Shown here: in pieces, positions 1-5,269 of the stretch
Layout of the letters: every line of letters starts with the position of its first letter
Numbering within the stretch: position 1 is the stretch's first letter
Translations under genes and position numbers: made by a program
Notes under the pieces: model-generated
The model's input: the letters and a program-made list of their open reading frames with translations, nothing else
What the model was told of the DNA's origin: nothing
The model's database searches: none
NCBI GenBank assembly: GCA_002343685.1
Contig: DDRS01000002.1
Span: forward strand, 1-10,737
Direction of reading: 5' to 3'
Length of the DNA stretch: 10,737 nt
From: Thiobacillus denitrificans
Lineage (GTDB): Bacteria; Pseudomonadota; Gammaproteobacteria; Burkholderiales; Thiobacillaceae

Positions 1-1164
1 GATCGTCAGACCGCCGCGCACCTGCCGCGTGACGGGTTCGTTGGTCGCCAGATCCTGGCAGATCGCCGGCGACGGCGGCGCCACCAGGTGCTGCGGTTCG
101 ATGGCGAGCCAGGCCGACCAGCGCGGCTGGCCATGGCGTGAATGCGGCTCGACGGCGTTGTGGTAGCGCTGCCAGGTGTGGGCGAGACGGTTGAGATCGT
201 CGATGCCGCGGATTTCCTTCGCCAGCGCCTTCAGGCCGTGCTCGAAGGCGCGTTCGACGCGGTTGTGCCCCTGCTCGACCTGGCCCTTGGCGCGGGCGTT
301 GCCGGGCTTGTTGATGATCAGCTCGATGCCGAGACGCTGGCACAGGCGGCGGAACTTGGAGCCGGTCTGCGCGCTGCCCGGATCGACCATGAGAAACTTC
401 GGCACCCCCCAGAGCATGCCGCGCGGATCGTCCGGGCGTTGCATGCAGGCGATCAGGTGATCACAGGCGTGCTCGCCGCTCTCGGCGCCCTGGACGTAAC
501 GCAGCCGGCGCATGTCGGTGCGGTGGTCGGTCATCAGGTAGCGGATGACCATCTGGCCGCTGATGCGCTGCCAGTTCTCCGGCTTGCCGGCGTAGAACTC
601 CTCCGGGCGCATCTCGCGGATGAGCGCGCCGCCCTTCGGCAGGTAGTAGATGACGCAGACCGAGGCGTCCATCTGCCAGCACCAGTTGGGGCGCTCGCTC
701 CGCAGCGGCGTGTGCGGCGTCGGCCGGCGCAGCTGCTCGGGGTGCAGATCGTAGGCGCGCAGGCTGCGCGCGACGGTGCTTTCCGAGAGCGGGATCCACT
801 CGCCGGTTTCCGGATCCAGGCGCGCGGCGCGGATGGCGCCGTTGTCGCGCAGGTCCTGCAGGGCATCGGCGACACTGCACAGTCCGCTGCGCCCGCCGCG
901 GCGAAAGCTGCTCATCATCCAGGCCGAAAGCAGCAGCGCTTCCTCGCGGCTCAGGGTGCGGACGCCGGCATCGCGGCGCCGGCAGCGGTCGGCGCGGCTC
1001 ATCGTGCGTGCGGCGAGGCGATAGAAGCGGTGGCGGCTGATGCCGCCCAGGGCGGTGCAAGCCTTGCTGATGAGCGCTTCCTTGTCGCCGTGGCCGGCGA
1101 GCCGCCACTGCTCCACCCAGGGCACCGCCTGCAGCAGCAGCGATTCATCTTGCCGAGCGACCAT
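1..1164 (-). CDS. Mu-like phage DDE transposase (partial, C-terminus beyond left edge)
   Basis: 388 residues are visible and the frame stays open to position 1. This is a phage transposase/integrase of the rve (RNase H-like) superfamily that would carry out replicative transposition of the phage genome. The N-terminal ~100 residues are basic and likely DNA-binding (helix-turn-helix near residues 29-53). The catalytic core shows D166 in NWCWQMDAS, D261 in FLMVDPGSAQ and E297 in NARAKGQVEQ. D261 and E297 are separated by 35 residues, the classic D,D-35-E spacing, whereas MuA has about 55. This fits the BcepMu/Tn552-IS1604 type better than MuA (family knowledge, not a search). The ATG at 1164 lies 4 bases after the stop of the upstream gene, with GAGG just before it, so translation is probably coupled. 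The MuB-like ATPase expected downstream would lie outside the window. Confidence 0.95.
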   Translation of the reverse strand, partial: MVARQDESLLLQAVPWVEQWRLAGHGDKEALISKACTALGGISRHRFYRLAARTMSRADRCRRRDAGVRTLSREEALLLSAWMMSSFRRGGRSGLCSVADALQDLRDNGAIRAARLDPETGEWIPLSESTVARSLRAYDLHPEQLRRPTPHTPLRSERPNWCWQMDASVCVIYYLPKGGALIREMRPEEFYAGKPENWQRISGQMVIRYLMTDHRTDMRRLRYVQGAESGEHACDHLIACMQRPDDPRGMLWGVPKFLMVDPGSAQTGSKFRRLCQRLGIELIINKPGNARAKGQVEQGHNRVERAFEHGLKALAKEIRGIDDLNRLAHTWQRYHNAVEPHSRHGQPRWSAWLAIEPQHLVAPPSPAICQDLATNEPVTRQVRGGLTI

Positions 1165-1168
1165 CGCC

Positions 1169-2104
1169 TCATGCCTCCGTCCGGGCGCTCTGGCCCAGGA
1201 GGTCGTCGGCGTCGGCGTCGGCGCCGAAGAGCGCTTCACCCTGCGTCAGCCAGGCGAGATCCGGCGTCGGTCCGGCGGCTGCTGCGAGGGCGATGCCGAA
1301 GTCTGCCGAGACGATGCGCGCCGCCTGCAGCACCTGGCCGATGGCTTGCTGCTGGGCGAGGCGGACATGCGCGGGGATGATCCCTTCGGGGAACAGGTCT
1401 TCGATGCGCGCGAAGCGCACGCGAAACCGGTGTTCGATCTCGCGCACGACGGCGAGGCTGTCGTCCACGAGGCCGCGCAGCTCGTCTTCGGCCCGCAGCG
1501 CCGGCGGCCGGCCGGCGTGCTCGCCGCTGAGCCGGATGTTTTCTGCTTCAAGCTCGTTGATCCGCTCATCCCGCCGGCGGGTGATCTGCGCGGCCGTTGC
1601 CGCGGCCTGTTCGTGCTCGCGGCGGCTGCGGCGCAGCTCGCGGCGCAGCTCGCTGACCGACATGCGCTCGATCTGGTCGAGCTGCTGCGGATCGGCGGTG
1701 AGTTCGTCGAGGTCCTGATCATCGAGCAGCGCGAGCTCGTAGACCTTGGATCTGTCAAGGCTGAGCAACGGCTTGAGGTGGTCCCGGCCGAGGAACTTGA
1801 GCGAGACGACGGCCAGGCGGTTGGCGGTAGTCGGCGACAGGCCGATGGCCTGGATGGCCTCGCCATAGCGGCCGCGGCCGAGCTCGCGGAAGCAGCAGAC
1901 GGCGCGGCCGATCTCGAGCATGGCCTCGGTGCTCTGGTTGACCTGCCGGCGGGTGTCGTGGATCAACTGATCGAGCGTGGTTCCCTGGTAGCCGTAGCGG
2001 TCGAGCACGGCGCGGATTTCGCGCTCGTCGGCTGCCGCCAGCGCGAGTGCTTCGACGCCGAGCGGGACCAGTTCGCCGCCCTTCCCTTCTTCTGCCGTGT
2101 GCAT
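1169..2104 (-). CDS. DUF3102-like coiled-coil early phage protein (311 aa)
   Basis: A 311-aa protein of the leftward early operon, directly upstream of the transposase gene. Residues around 55-105 (TEAMLEIGRAVCCFRELG followed by GLSPTTANRLAVVS) resemble the DUF3102 type of phage and plasmid proteins, with a helix-turn-helix-like segment. A long, highly charged helical stretch follows at about residues 145-195 (SVSELRRELRRSRREHE onward), predicted by eye as coiled coil. The function is unknown; a DNA-binding or partition-like accessory role is an inference. The ATG at 2104 has a good ribosome binding site (AAGGAA, 7 bases upstream). A 44-base gap separates it from the preceding gene, and its TGA at 1169-1171 is 4 bases from the transposase start. 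Confidence in the gene is high, in the family moderate. Confidence 0.85.
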   Translation of the reverse strand: MHTAEEGKGGELVPLGVEALALAAADEREIRAVLDRYGYQGTTLDQLIHDTRRQVNQSTEAMLEIGRAVCCFRELGRGRYGEAIQAIGLSPTTANRLAVVSLKFLGRDHLKPLLSLDRSKVYELALLDDQDLDELTADPQQLDQIERMSVSELRRELRRSRREHEQAAATAAQITRRRDERINELEAENIRLSGEHAGRPPALRAEDELRGLVDDSLAVVREIEHRFRVRFARIEDLFPEGIIPAHVRLAQQQAIGQVLQAARIVSADFGIALAAAAGPTPDLAWLTQGEALFGADADADDLLGQSARTEA

Positions 2105-2148
2105 GCGTATTCCTTGTCGAGGTGATTCGAGGTGGTGAATGGGGTGCT

Positions 2149-2460
2149 TCAGCCGGGCAGGCGCGTGTAACGCTGCTCGACTTCGGCGAGGCGGTTCTGC
2201 GCTTCGCGCAGGCCGTAGGAAAACTGCACGGCGATCTGCACGGGTTCATGCCCGAGCCGCCAGCGCTTTTCCGGGTCCTGCAGCGCCCAGCCCTTGTGCG
2301 CCAGGCACAGGAGGTCGCGCAGGACGATGGGCTCGCCGGCGCCGACCTTGCGCGCGATGTCGGCCAGCCGCAGGCCATACACCTCGTTGCCGGCGAGCGC
2401 GCGGATGACGTCGAGCAGCCGCAGTTGGGCGGCGTTGTGGCTGGGTTCCGGGGTGCTCAT
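2149..2460 (-). CDS. Small winged-helix (IclR-like HTH) early phage protein
   Basis: A 103-aa protein starting MSTPEPSHNAAQLRLLDVIR. Residues about 12-65 read as a winged helix-turn-helix: a helix (LRLLDVIRALAG), a recognition-type segment (LRLADIARKVGAGEPIVLRD) and a wing-like W-x-L-Q-D-P-E-K-R-W-R-L. This resembles the N-terminal domain of IclR-type regulators. The rest is a short helical tail rich in Arg, Glu and Gln. No effector domain is present, so it is probably a small DNA-binding early regulator. The start at 2460 is chosen because its ATG overlaps the TGA of the preceding Ner-like gene (ATGA, 2457-2460), a standard translational coupling. A longer reading from 2499 would add 13 residues that look non-native. 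Confidence 0.8.
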   Translation of the reverse strand: MSTPEPSHNAAQLRLLDVIRALAGNEVYGLRLADIARKVGAGEPIVLRDLLCLAHKGWALQDPEKRWRLGHEPVQIAVQFSYGLREAQNRLAEVEQRYTRLPG

Positions 2461-2675
2461 GGCGCGTCCGGGGTGGTGGTGGGGTAACGCCCCGGCCACA
2501 GCGCGTCGAGCGACAGGCCCGTGGCCTCACTGATCGCCGTCGCCACGCGGCGGCTGGTGGACTTGCCGGCGACGACGTAGGTGACCGTCGTCGCCGAGAT
2601 CCCGAGTCGGCGGGCGATCTCGGACTGCGTGATGCCGGCCTTCTTCAAATGGCACTGGATATCGGCAGCGTGCAT
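2457..2675 (-). CDS. Second Ner-like helix-turn-helix regulator (72 aa)
   Basis: A 72-aa DNA-binding protein with a Ner/Nlp-type helix-turn-helix at about residues 17-36 (SEIARRLGISATTVTYVVAG) and a conserved end WPGRYP. By hand alignment it is about 48% identical over 65 residues to the other Ner-like protein at 3883-4140, so the two are paralogues in one operon. In Mu, Ner binds the early/repressor promoter region and tunes both promoters; a similar job here is an inference. The ATG at 2675 is preceded by AAGGAT at a good distance. The gene overlaps the next one by ATGA. The 46 bases upstream separate it from an oppositely oriented gene, so it may have its own promoter. Confidence 0.85.
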   Translation of the reverse strand: MHAADIQCHLKKAGITQSEIARRLGISATTVTYVVAGKSTSRRVATAISEATGLSLDALWPGRYPTTTPDAP

Positions 2676-2721
2676 TGCTATCCTTCTGTTTCGGCTAATT
2701 GATCAGGCTATGGGGAGGGGC

Positions 2722-3204
2722 ATGGACAGCGATCTGCTGCGGGTGTATTGCGAAGGGGTGATCGGCAAAGCACTGGAGGAGACCACGCCGGTCTGGTTGT
2801 CCGGCATGGAAGTGGTTGATGCTTTGTGGCCACTGAACGCGCGATTCGGGGCCAACGTCGAACAGATCTCATCCTTGCCATATGAGGCGGCATACGAAGG
2901 AGAAGCCGATGCCGCCATTGAGGCGCTTGTCTTCGACCGAGCCGGTGCCGATTGGGGTGACTTGAGCGCCGGTGCCTGGCGCGTGCTGCTCGAACGCCAC
3001 CAACAAGCGATCGCGGTCGCCCTGGACAAGGAACGGGTGGGGAACCCGCTCATGCCGGTTCCTGCCGGTCTGCCGGAAAGCGCTCGAACAGGGGCTGCAC
3101 TGCTCTTCTTAATTCATCGCATGAATCTCCCCTTTCCATCGCAAGACCGATCAGGGTTCGAAGTTCCTGCAGGAGCGCTGCCGGCATCGCTGCGGCGGCA
3201 CTGA
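2722..3204 (+). CDS. Hypothetical protein embedded on the opposite strand of the early operon
   Basis: A 160-aa protein of unknown function, starting MDSDLLRVYCEGVIGKALEE. The start at 2722 is chosen for the strong GGAGG just upstream; an in-frame ATG at 2710 adds four residues. The first ~105 residues look like a genuine soluble acidic protein (helical N-terminus, then WPLNARFG and an Ala/Glu-rich helix). The last ~50 residues lie opposite the 83-aa minus-strand gene and look less protein-like, rich in Pro and short hydrophobics. The original 3' end may therefore have been lost and replaced. No signal peptide or membrane helix is seen in the chosen reading frame, and the family is not recognised. 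Its orientation is opposite to the flanking early genes, so it would be transcribed independently, perhaps in the lysogen. Confidence 0.6.
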   Translation: MDSDLLRVYCEGVIGKALEETTPVWLSGMEVVDALWPLNARFGANVEQISSLPYEAAYEGEADAAIEALVFDRAGADWGDLSAGAWRVLLERHQQAIAVALDKERVGNPLMPVPAGLPESARTGAALLFLIHRMNLPFPSQDRSGFEVPAGALPASLRRH

Positions 3205-3301
3205 ATGCCGACATCTTGGCCAAGGTCGTGAAATCGGATTCCCTGAGTCGCCGATCGAGATCCTCGCGGACCTCCGGGCTCAGGGTATTTGTGGGGGTCA
3301 T
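3050..3301 (-). CDS. Small hypothetical early phage protein (83 aa)
   Basis: An 83-aa, mostly helical protein starting MTPTNTLSPEVREDLDRRLR, with an alanine-rich middle (SAFSAAAAMPAALLQEL) and a charged C-terminus. The family is not recognised. Support comes from a very strong ribosome binding site (AGGAGG, 4 bases before the ATG at 3301), sensible amphipathic composition and orientation with the early operon. Its 3' third overlaps, tail-to-tail, the 3' end of the plus-strand gene 2722-3204 by 155 bases. That overlap is too long for two well-behaved genes, so one reading is probably extended or degraded; this one looks the more authentic in the overlap. Confidence 0.6.
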   Translation of the reverse strand: MTPTNTLSPEVREDLDRRLRESDFTTLAKMSAFSAAAAMPAALLQELRTLIGLAMERGDSCDELRRAVQPLFERFPADRQEPA

Positions 3302-3334
3302 GCGGCCTCCTGGACGTAGAAAGGTTGGTCAGTC

Positions 3335-3880
3335 ATGTTGAGTGAGCTATCCGCGGCCTACGAGGCGGCGAAGACGGGCGTAGAGTTGCTGCGCAATGCG
3401 CTGGGCGCCAAGGTGGCGCGGGACGTCGAGGCGGCGCTGGTGGGGGTGAATGAGCACCTGCTGCGCCTGCAGACGATCGCGCTCGGCTACCAGAGCGAGG
3501 TGGCGAGACTGTCGGATGCCGTACGTGAGGCAGCGGAGCGAGAACGCGCTCAGGAAAAAAAACTGGCCGAGTTGTATGCATTTGACGCTGAGCAGGCAGC
3601 CCACCGATTGCACCAGGTCGCGCCCGGGGCGTTTGCCTATCGCCGTCAGGATGCGCCGGCTGAGGGCGCTGAACCCAACCAACAAAGCGACGCTTGGTTT
3701 TGCGCCCAGTGTTTCGATCAGCGCCGCAAGTCGATCCTGCAATACGCCGGGTACGAAGCGGGTGATCGTCTTTTCCGCTGCGCGCATTGCGGGGGCCAGA
3801 TCCGAGTCAAGGAGGAGCAGCCCAGCATAGGCATCGTCAGCGTCGGGCGCCGTCTGGATTTCACCGGTTTCATCGGGTGA
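3335..3880 (+). CDS. Coiled-coil / zinc-ribbon hypothetical phage protein (181 aa)
   Basis: A 181-aa protein starting MLSELSAAYEAAKTGVELLR. The N-terminal two thirds (about residues 1-95) are helical with a charged, probably coiled-coil stretch (EAAERERAQEKKLAELYAF). A C-terminal zinc-ribbon has two CxxC knuckles: C123/C126 (WFCAQCFDQ) and C149/C152 (FRCAHCGGQ), 22 residues apart. Proteins of this shape are common hypothetical proteins in prophages of Proteobacteria; no function is known to me. Codon third positions are strongly GC in this frame. A modest AAGG lies 10 bases before the ATG. It is divergent from the 83-aa gene (33-base gap) and ends 2 bases before the convergent stop of the Ner-like gene. 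It is therefore antisense to the early transcript. Confidence 0.75.
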   Translation: MLSELSAAYEAAKTGVELLRNALGAKVARDVEAALVGVNEHLLRLQTIALGYQSEVARLSDAVREAAERERAQEKKLAELYAFDAEQAAHRLHQVAPGAFAYRRQDAPAEGAEPNQQSDAWFCAQCFDQRRKSILQYAGYEAGDRLFRCAHCGGQIRVKEEQPSIGIVSVGRRLDFTGFIG

Positions 3881-3882
3881 TC

Positions 3883-4140
3883 TCATGCCGCCTCCTGCAG
3901 GTGGTCGAGGTGTCGGCGCTGGCCGACGGGGTGAATGCGGAACTCCGGGTAGCGGCCCGGCCAGGCGGTTTCGGGGGCAATTCCGGTTAGTTCGCAGATC
4001 CGGCGGGCGACCCGTACGGATTTGGTTCGCCCGCGGATGACCGCGCCAACGGCCACGTGACTGATGCCCAGCGATCGAGCCAAGCTACTGGCTGTGGCGC
4101 CAGTTTTGCGGATGCTCGCTTTGATGTCTTCTGGGTGCAT
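3883..4140 (-). CDS. ner: Ner-like transcriptional regulator, first gene of the early operon
   Basis: An 85-aa protein with a helix-turn-helix at about residues 16-35 (TASSLARSLGISHVAVGAVI) and the motif WPGRYP at 60-65, typical of Ner/Nlp-type phage regulators. In Mu-like phages Ner is made first from the early promoter and down-regulates both the early and repressor promoters. Its position directly after the early promoter and divergent from an XRE-type repressor matches that role. The stop TGA (3885-3883) overlaps an ATG (ATGA) with a perfect AGGAGG before it. That start opens a long minus-strand frame, 3886-3347, that is judged a shadow of the plus-strand gene. The start ATG itself has no clear Shine-Dalgarno. 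The gene symbol is by role and family, not by search. Confidence 0.88.
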   Translation of the reverse strand: MHPEDIKASIRKTGATASSLARSLGISHVAVGAVIRGRTKSVRVARRICELTGIAPETAWPGRYPEFRIHPVGQRRHLDHLQEAA

Positions 4141-4167
4141 GGGCTGAAGGCTGCAACGTGGGGTTTT

Positions 4168-4181
4168 GTTACATGTGTAAC
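4168..4181. promoter_or_regulatory. Second palindromic operator downstream of the early start site
   Basis: GTTACATGTGTAAC has perfect 6-base arms (GTTACA/TGTAAC) around a 2-base centre. It lies about 10-22 bases after the predicted early transcription start and upstream of the Ner-like gene. Its sequence differs from the spacer operator at 4202-4217, so the two sites may serve different proteins (repressor versus Ner). Confidence 0.55.
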
Positions 4182-4189
4182 CGAAAGTG

Positions 4190-4225
4190 TGAGGCGATTG
4201 TATGAACGATTGTTCATCTTGTCAA
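4190..4225 (-). promoter_or_regulatory. Early promoter (sigma70-type) driving the leftward ner-transposase operon
   Basis: Read on the minus strand there is a perfect -35 TTGACA (4225-4220), a 17-base spacer and a -10 TACAAT (4202-4197, 5 of 6 consensus). The predicted transcription start is near 4190, leaving a leader of about 50 bases before the Ner-like ATG at 4140. It is the strongest promoter-like signal in the window and is placed where Mu-like phages have their early promoter. Confidence 0.8.
4202..4217. promoter_or_regulatory. Palindromic operator inside the early promoter spacer
   Basis: ATGAACGATTGTTCAT is a perfect 6-base inverted repeat with a 4-base centre. It fills nearly all of the -35/-10 spacer of the early promoter. 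A bound dimer would block RNA polymerase, so it is a likely site for the repressor encoded at 4245-4592 or for the Ner-like protein. The 7-mer CGATTGT also occurs twice in direct orientation, at 4195 and 4207. Which protein binds is inference. Confidence 0.65.
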
Positions 4226-4244
4226 CGTGTTTGCTGGAACGTAC

Positions 4245-4592
4245 GTGCATAGTTTTGGGGATCGCCTGATCGAAGAGCGCCAAAGGCTGCGGCTCACGCA
4301 GAAGTCTTTGGCTGACTCGTGCGGCGTAACTGCTCGGTCACAAGTCAACTACGAGAAAGGCGATCGTCAGCCAGATGCCGTCTATCTCGCCGCGCTGGCG
4401 GCTGTTGGGGGTGATGTTCTGTATGTGCTGACCGGCGAGCGCCTGGCCGGCACGCCAGCCCTAACCCCCGAAGAATCCGCGCTGCTGGACAACTTCCGCC
4501 ACTCGCCGCCGGCGGCGCGGAAGGCCATCAAGGCGACGAGCGATCTGCTCGCGCAACACGGAAGACCCGGAGACGAAGCCGAATGTGGCTGA
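4245..4592 (+). CDS. XRE-family HTH repressor (phage c-type repressor)
   Basis: A 115-aa protein with an XRE/Cro-CI helix-turn-helix at about residues 18-37 (TQKSLADSCGVTARSQVNYE) followed by GDRQPDAVYLAALAAVGGDVLYVLTGE. This pattern is common to small prophage repressors. It lacks a LexA-like protease domain, so RecA-driven self-cleavage is not expected. It is divergent from the Ner-like gene and shares the operator region, the layout of the c/ner switch in Mu-like phages. The start is a GTG. The one at 4245 (reading MHSFGDRL...) is preferred over GTG 4227 because homologous repressors begin close to SFGDRL and GGAA lies 7 bases upstream. The C-terminal ~40 residues are a helical tail. Confidence 0.88.
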   Translation: MHSFGDRLIEERQRLRLTQKSLADSCGVTARSQVNYEKGDRQPDAVYLAALAAVGGDVLYVLTGERLAGTPALTPEESALLDNFRHSPPAARKAIKATSDLLAQHGRPGDEAECG

Positions 4593-4684
4593 TCGCGCGC
4601 CCCCGGAGCCCGCGCCGCCGATCGGTGCTACAGTGCAGGCGAACTGATGAGTCTGCGGCGTGGCATGGCAGAAGGAGTGCAATC
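4593..4684 (+). promoter_or_regulatory. Short leader upstream of the nuclease gene with a weak extended -10
   Basis: These 92 GC-rich bases separate the repressor stop from the nuclease start. TGC-TACAGT at 4626-4634 looks like an extended -10, but no -35 match lies at the right distance. AGAAGGAG ends 7 bases before the ATG at 4685. The promoter is only tentative; readthrough from the repressor gene is equally possible. Confidence 0.3.
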
Positions 4685-5269
4685 ATGGACCACTGGAAGA
4701 ACCTGCTCCTCCCCGTCCTCTCCCTTGCCCTGTTGCTCGCGTCCTCTGGCGCCGGCGCCGAGATCCTCGCTGGCCAAGTGGTTCGCGTGGCCGATGGCGA
4801 CACCGTGACGGTGCTCTCGCAGGACGGCCAGACGCACCAGGTCCGGCTGGCTGGCATCGATGCCCCGGAGCGGGCGCAGCCGTTCGGTCAGCGCGCCAGA
4901 CAGCAGATGTCTGCTCTCGTGTTCGGCAAGCCGGTCGTGGTGGAGTGGGCCAAGCGGGACCGCTATCAGCGGATCGTCGGCAAGGTGTTCGTGGCGGATC
5001 GGGACACGGGCCTGGCGCTCGTGGCGGCCGGCCTGGCATGGCATTTCAAGCAGTACCAGCACGAGCAGAGCCCGGCGGATCGCGCGCAGTACGCGACCGC
5101 TGAGGAAGAGGCTCGAGCCAGCGGCAAAGGACTGTGGTCCGACGCGCACCCGGTACCGCCTTGGGAGTGGCGAGCGGCAAAGCGCCAGGGCGCGCCCGGG
5201 AAGCTCTCCGGAGGTTCCCGGGCTATAATCCGGAGCGACACGGGAGGGTGCGATGCAACTCGAGTTTGA
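4685..5269 (+). CDS. Exported staphylococcal-type (thermonuclease family) nuclease
   Basis: A 194-aa protein. Residues 1-25 form a clear signal peptide: K5, then a long Leu/Ala core, then cleavage near GAGA/EIL. The SNase fold follows: VxDGDT with D37/D39, R54-L-A-G-I-D59-A-P-E62-R, and R96 in RDRYQRIVGKV. D39, R54, D59, E62 and R96 correspond to the calcium and catalytic residues of the family, so it should be an active calcium-dependent nuclease acting outside the cytoplasm. The start at 4685 is chosen for AGAAGGAG upstream and the signal peptide; the frame opens earlier at 4583 without a plausible N-terminus. The last ~40 residues are an unconserved tail, and the 3' end overlaps the dinD-like start by 17 bases. 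It is probably prophage cargo, perhaps for nucleotide scavenging or against foreign DNA. Confidence 0.9.
   Translation: MDHWKNLLLPVLSLALLLASSGAGAEILAGQVVRVADGDTVTVLSQDGQTHQVRLAGIDAPERAQPFGQRARQQMSALVFGKPVVVEWAKRDRYQRIVGKVFVADRDTGLALVAAGLAWHFKQYQHEQSPADRAQYATAEEEARASGKGLWSDAHPVPPWEWRAAKRQGAPGKLSGGSRAIIRSDTGGCDATRV
5194..5229 (+). promoter_or_regulatory. Strong inverted repeat abutting a TATAAT box, upstream of the dinD-like gene
   Basis: Arms GCCCGGGAA (5194-5202) and TTCCCGGGC (5215-5223) are perfect 9-base complements. Inside, after one G/G mismatch, CTC-TCCG-GAG continues the hairpin. The element lies in the last codons of the nuclease gene. It is followed without a gap by a perfect -10 hexamer TATAAT (5224-5229), 24 bases before the dinD-like ATG. 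No good -35 is visible at 16-18 bases, and no T-run follows, so it does not look like a plain terminator. It could be an operator covering the -35 region, or a processing hairpin. No LexA-type CTGT-N8-ACAG box was seen. Confidence 0.5.

Noticed and set aside
142..1380. Long plus-strand frame (412 codons) opposite the transposase
   Set aside because: It is exactly in register with the antisense of the transposase and of the DUF3102-like gene, consists of Ala/Arg/Leu-rich low-complexity sequence, and carries no domain; a GC-driven shadow.
1040..2125. Plus-strand frame of 361 codons opposite the 311-aa gene
   Set aside because: Antisense of the convincing minus-strand coiled-coil gene, which has a ribosome binding site and operon coupling; the plus frame has neither.
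3347..3886. Minus-strand frame of 179 codons with ATGA coupling to ner and a perfect AGGAGG
   Set aside because: The start signals are tempting, but the plus-strand frame has paired CxxC knuckles, a coherent coiled coil and strong GC at third positions, while this one reads as an antisense shadow. The start signal is reported as a possible relic.
4583..4684. Longer N-terminus for the nuclease from the ATG at 4583
   Set aside because: It would add an Arg-rich stretch before a textbook signal peptide, and the Shine-Dalgarno sits in front of the ATG at 4685.
5194..5223. Rho-independent terminator after the nuclease gene
   Set aside because: The hairpin is strong but lies inside coding sequence and is followed by TATAATCC rather than a T-run.
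4614..5260. LexA/SOS box controlling the dinD-like gene
   Set aside because: No CTGT-N8-ACAG or close variant was found upstream of 5253 or 4685.
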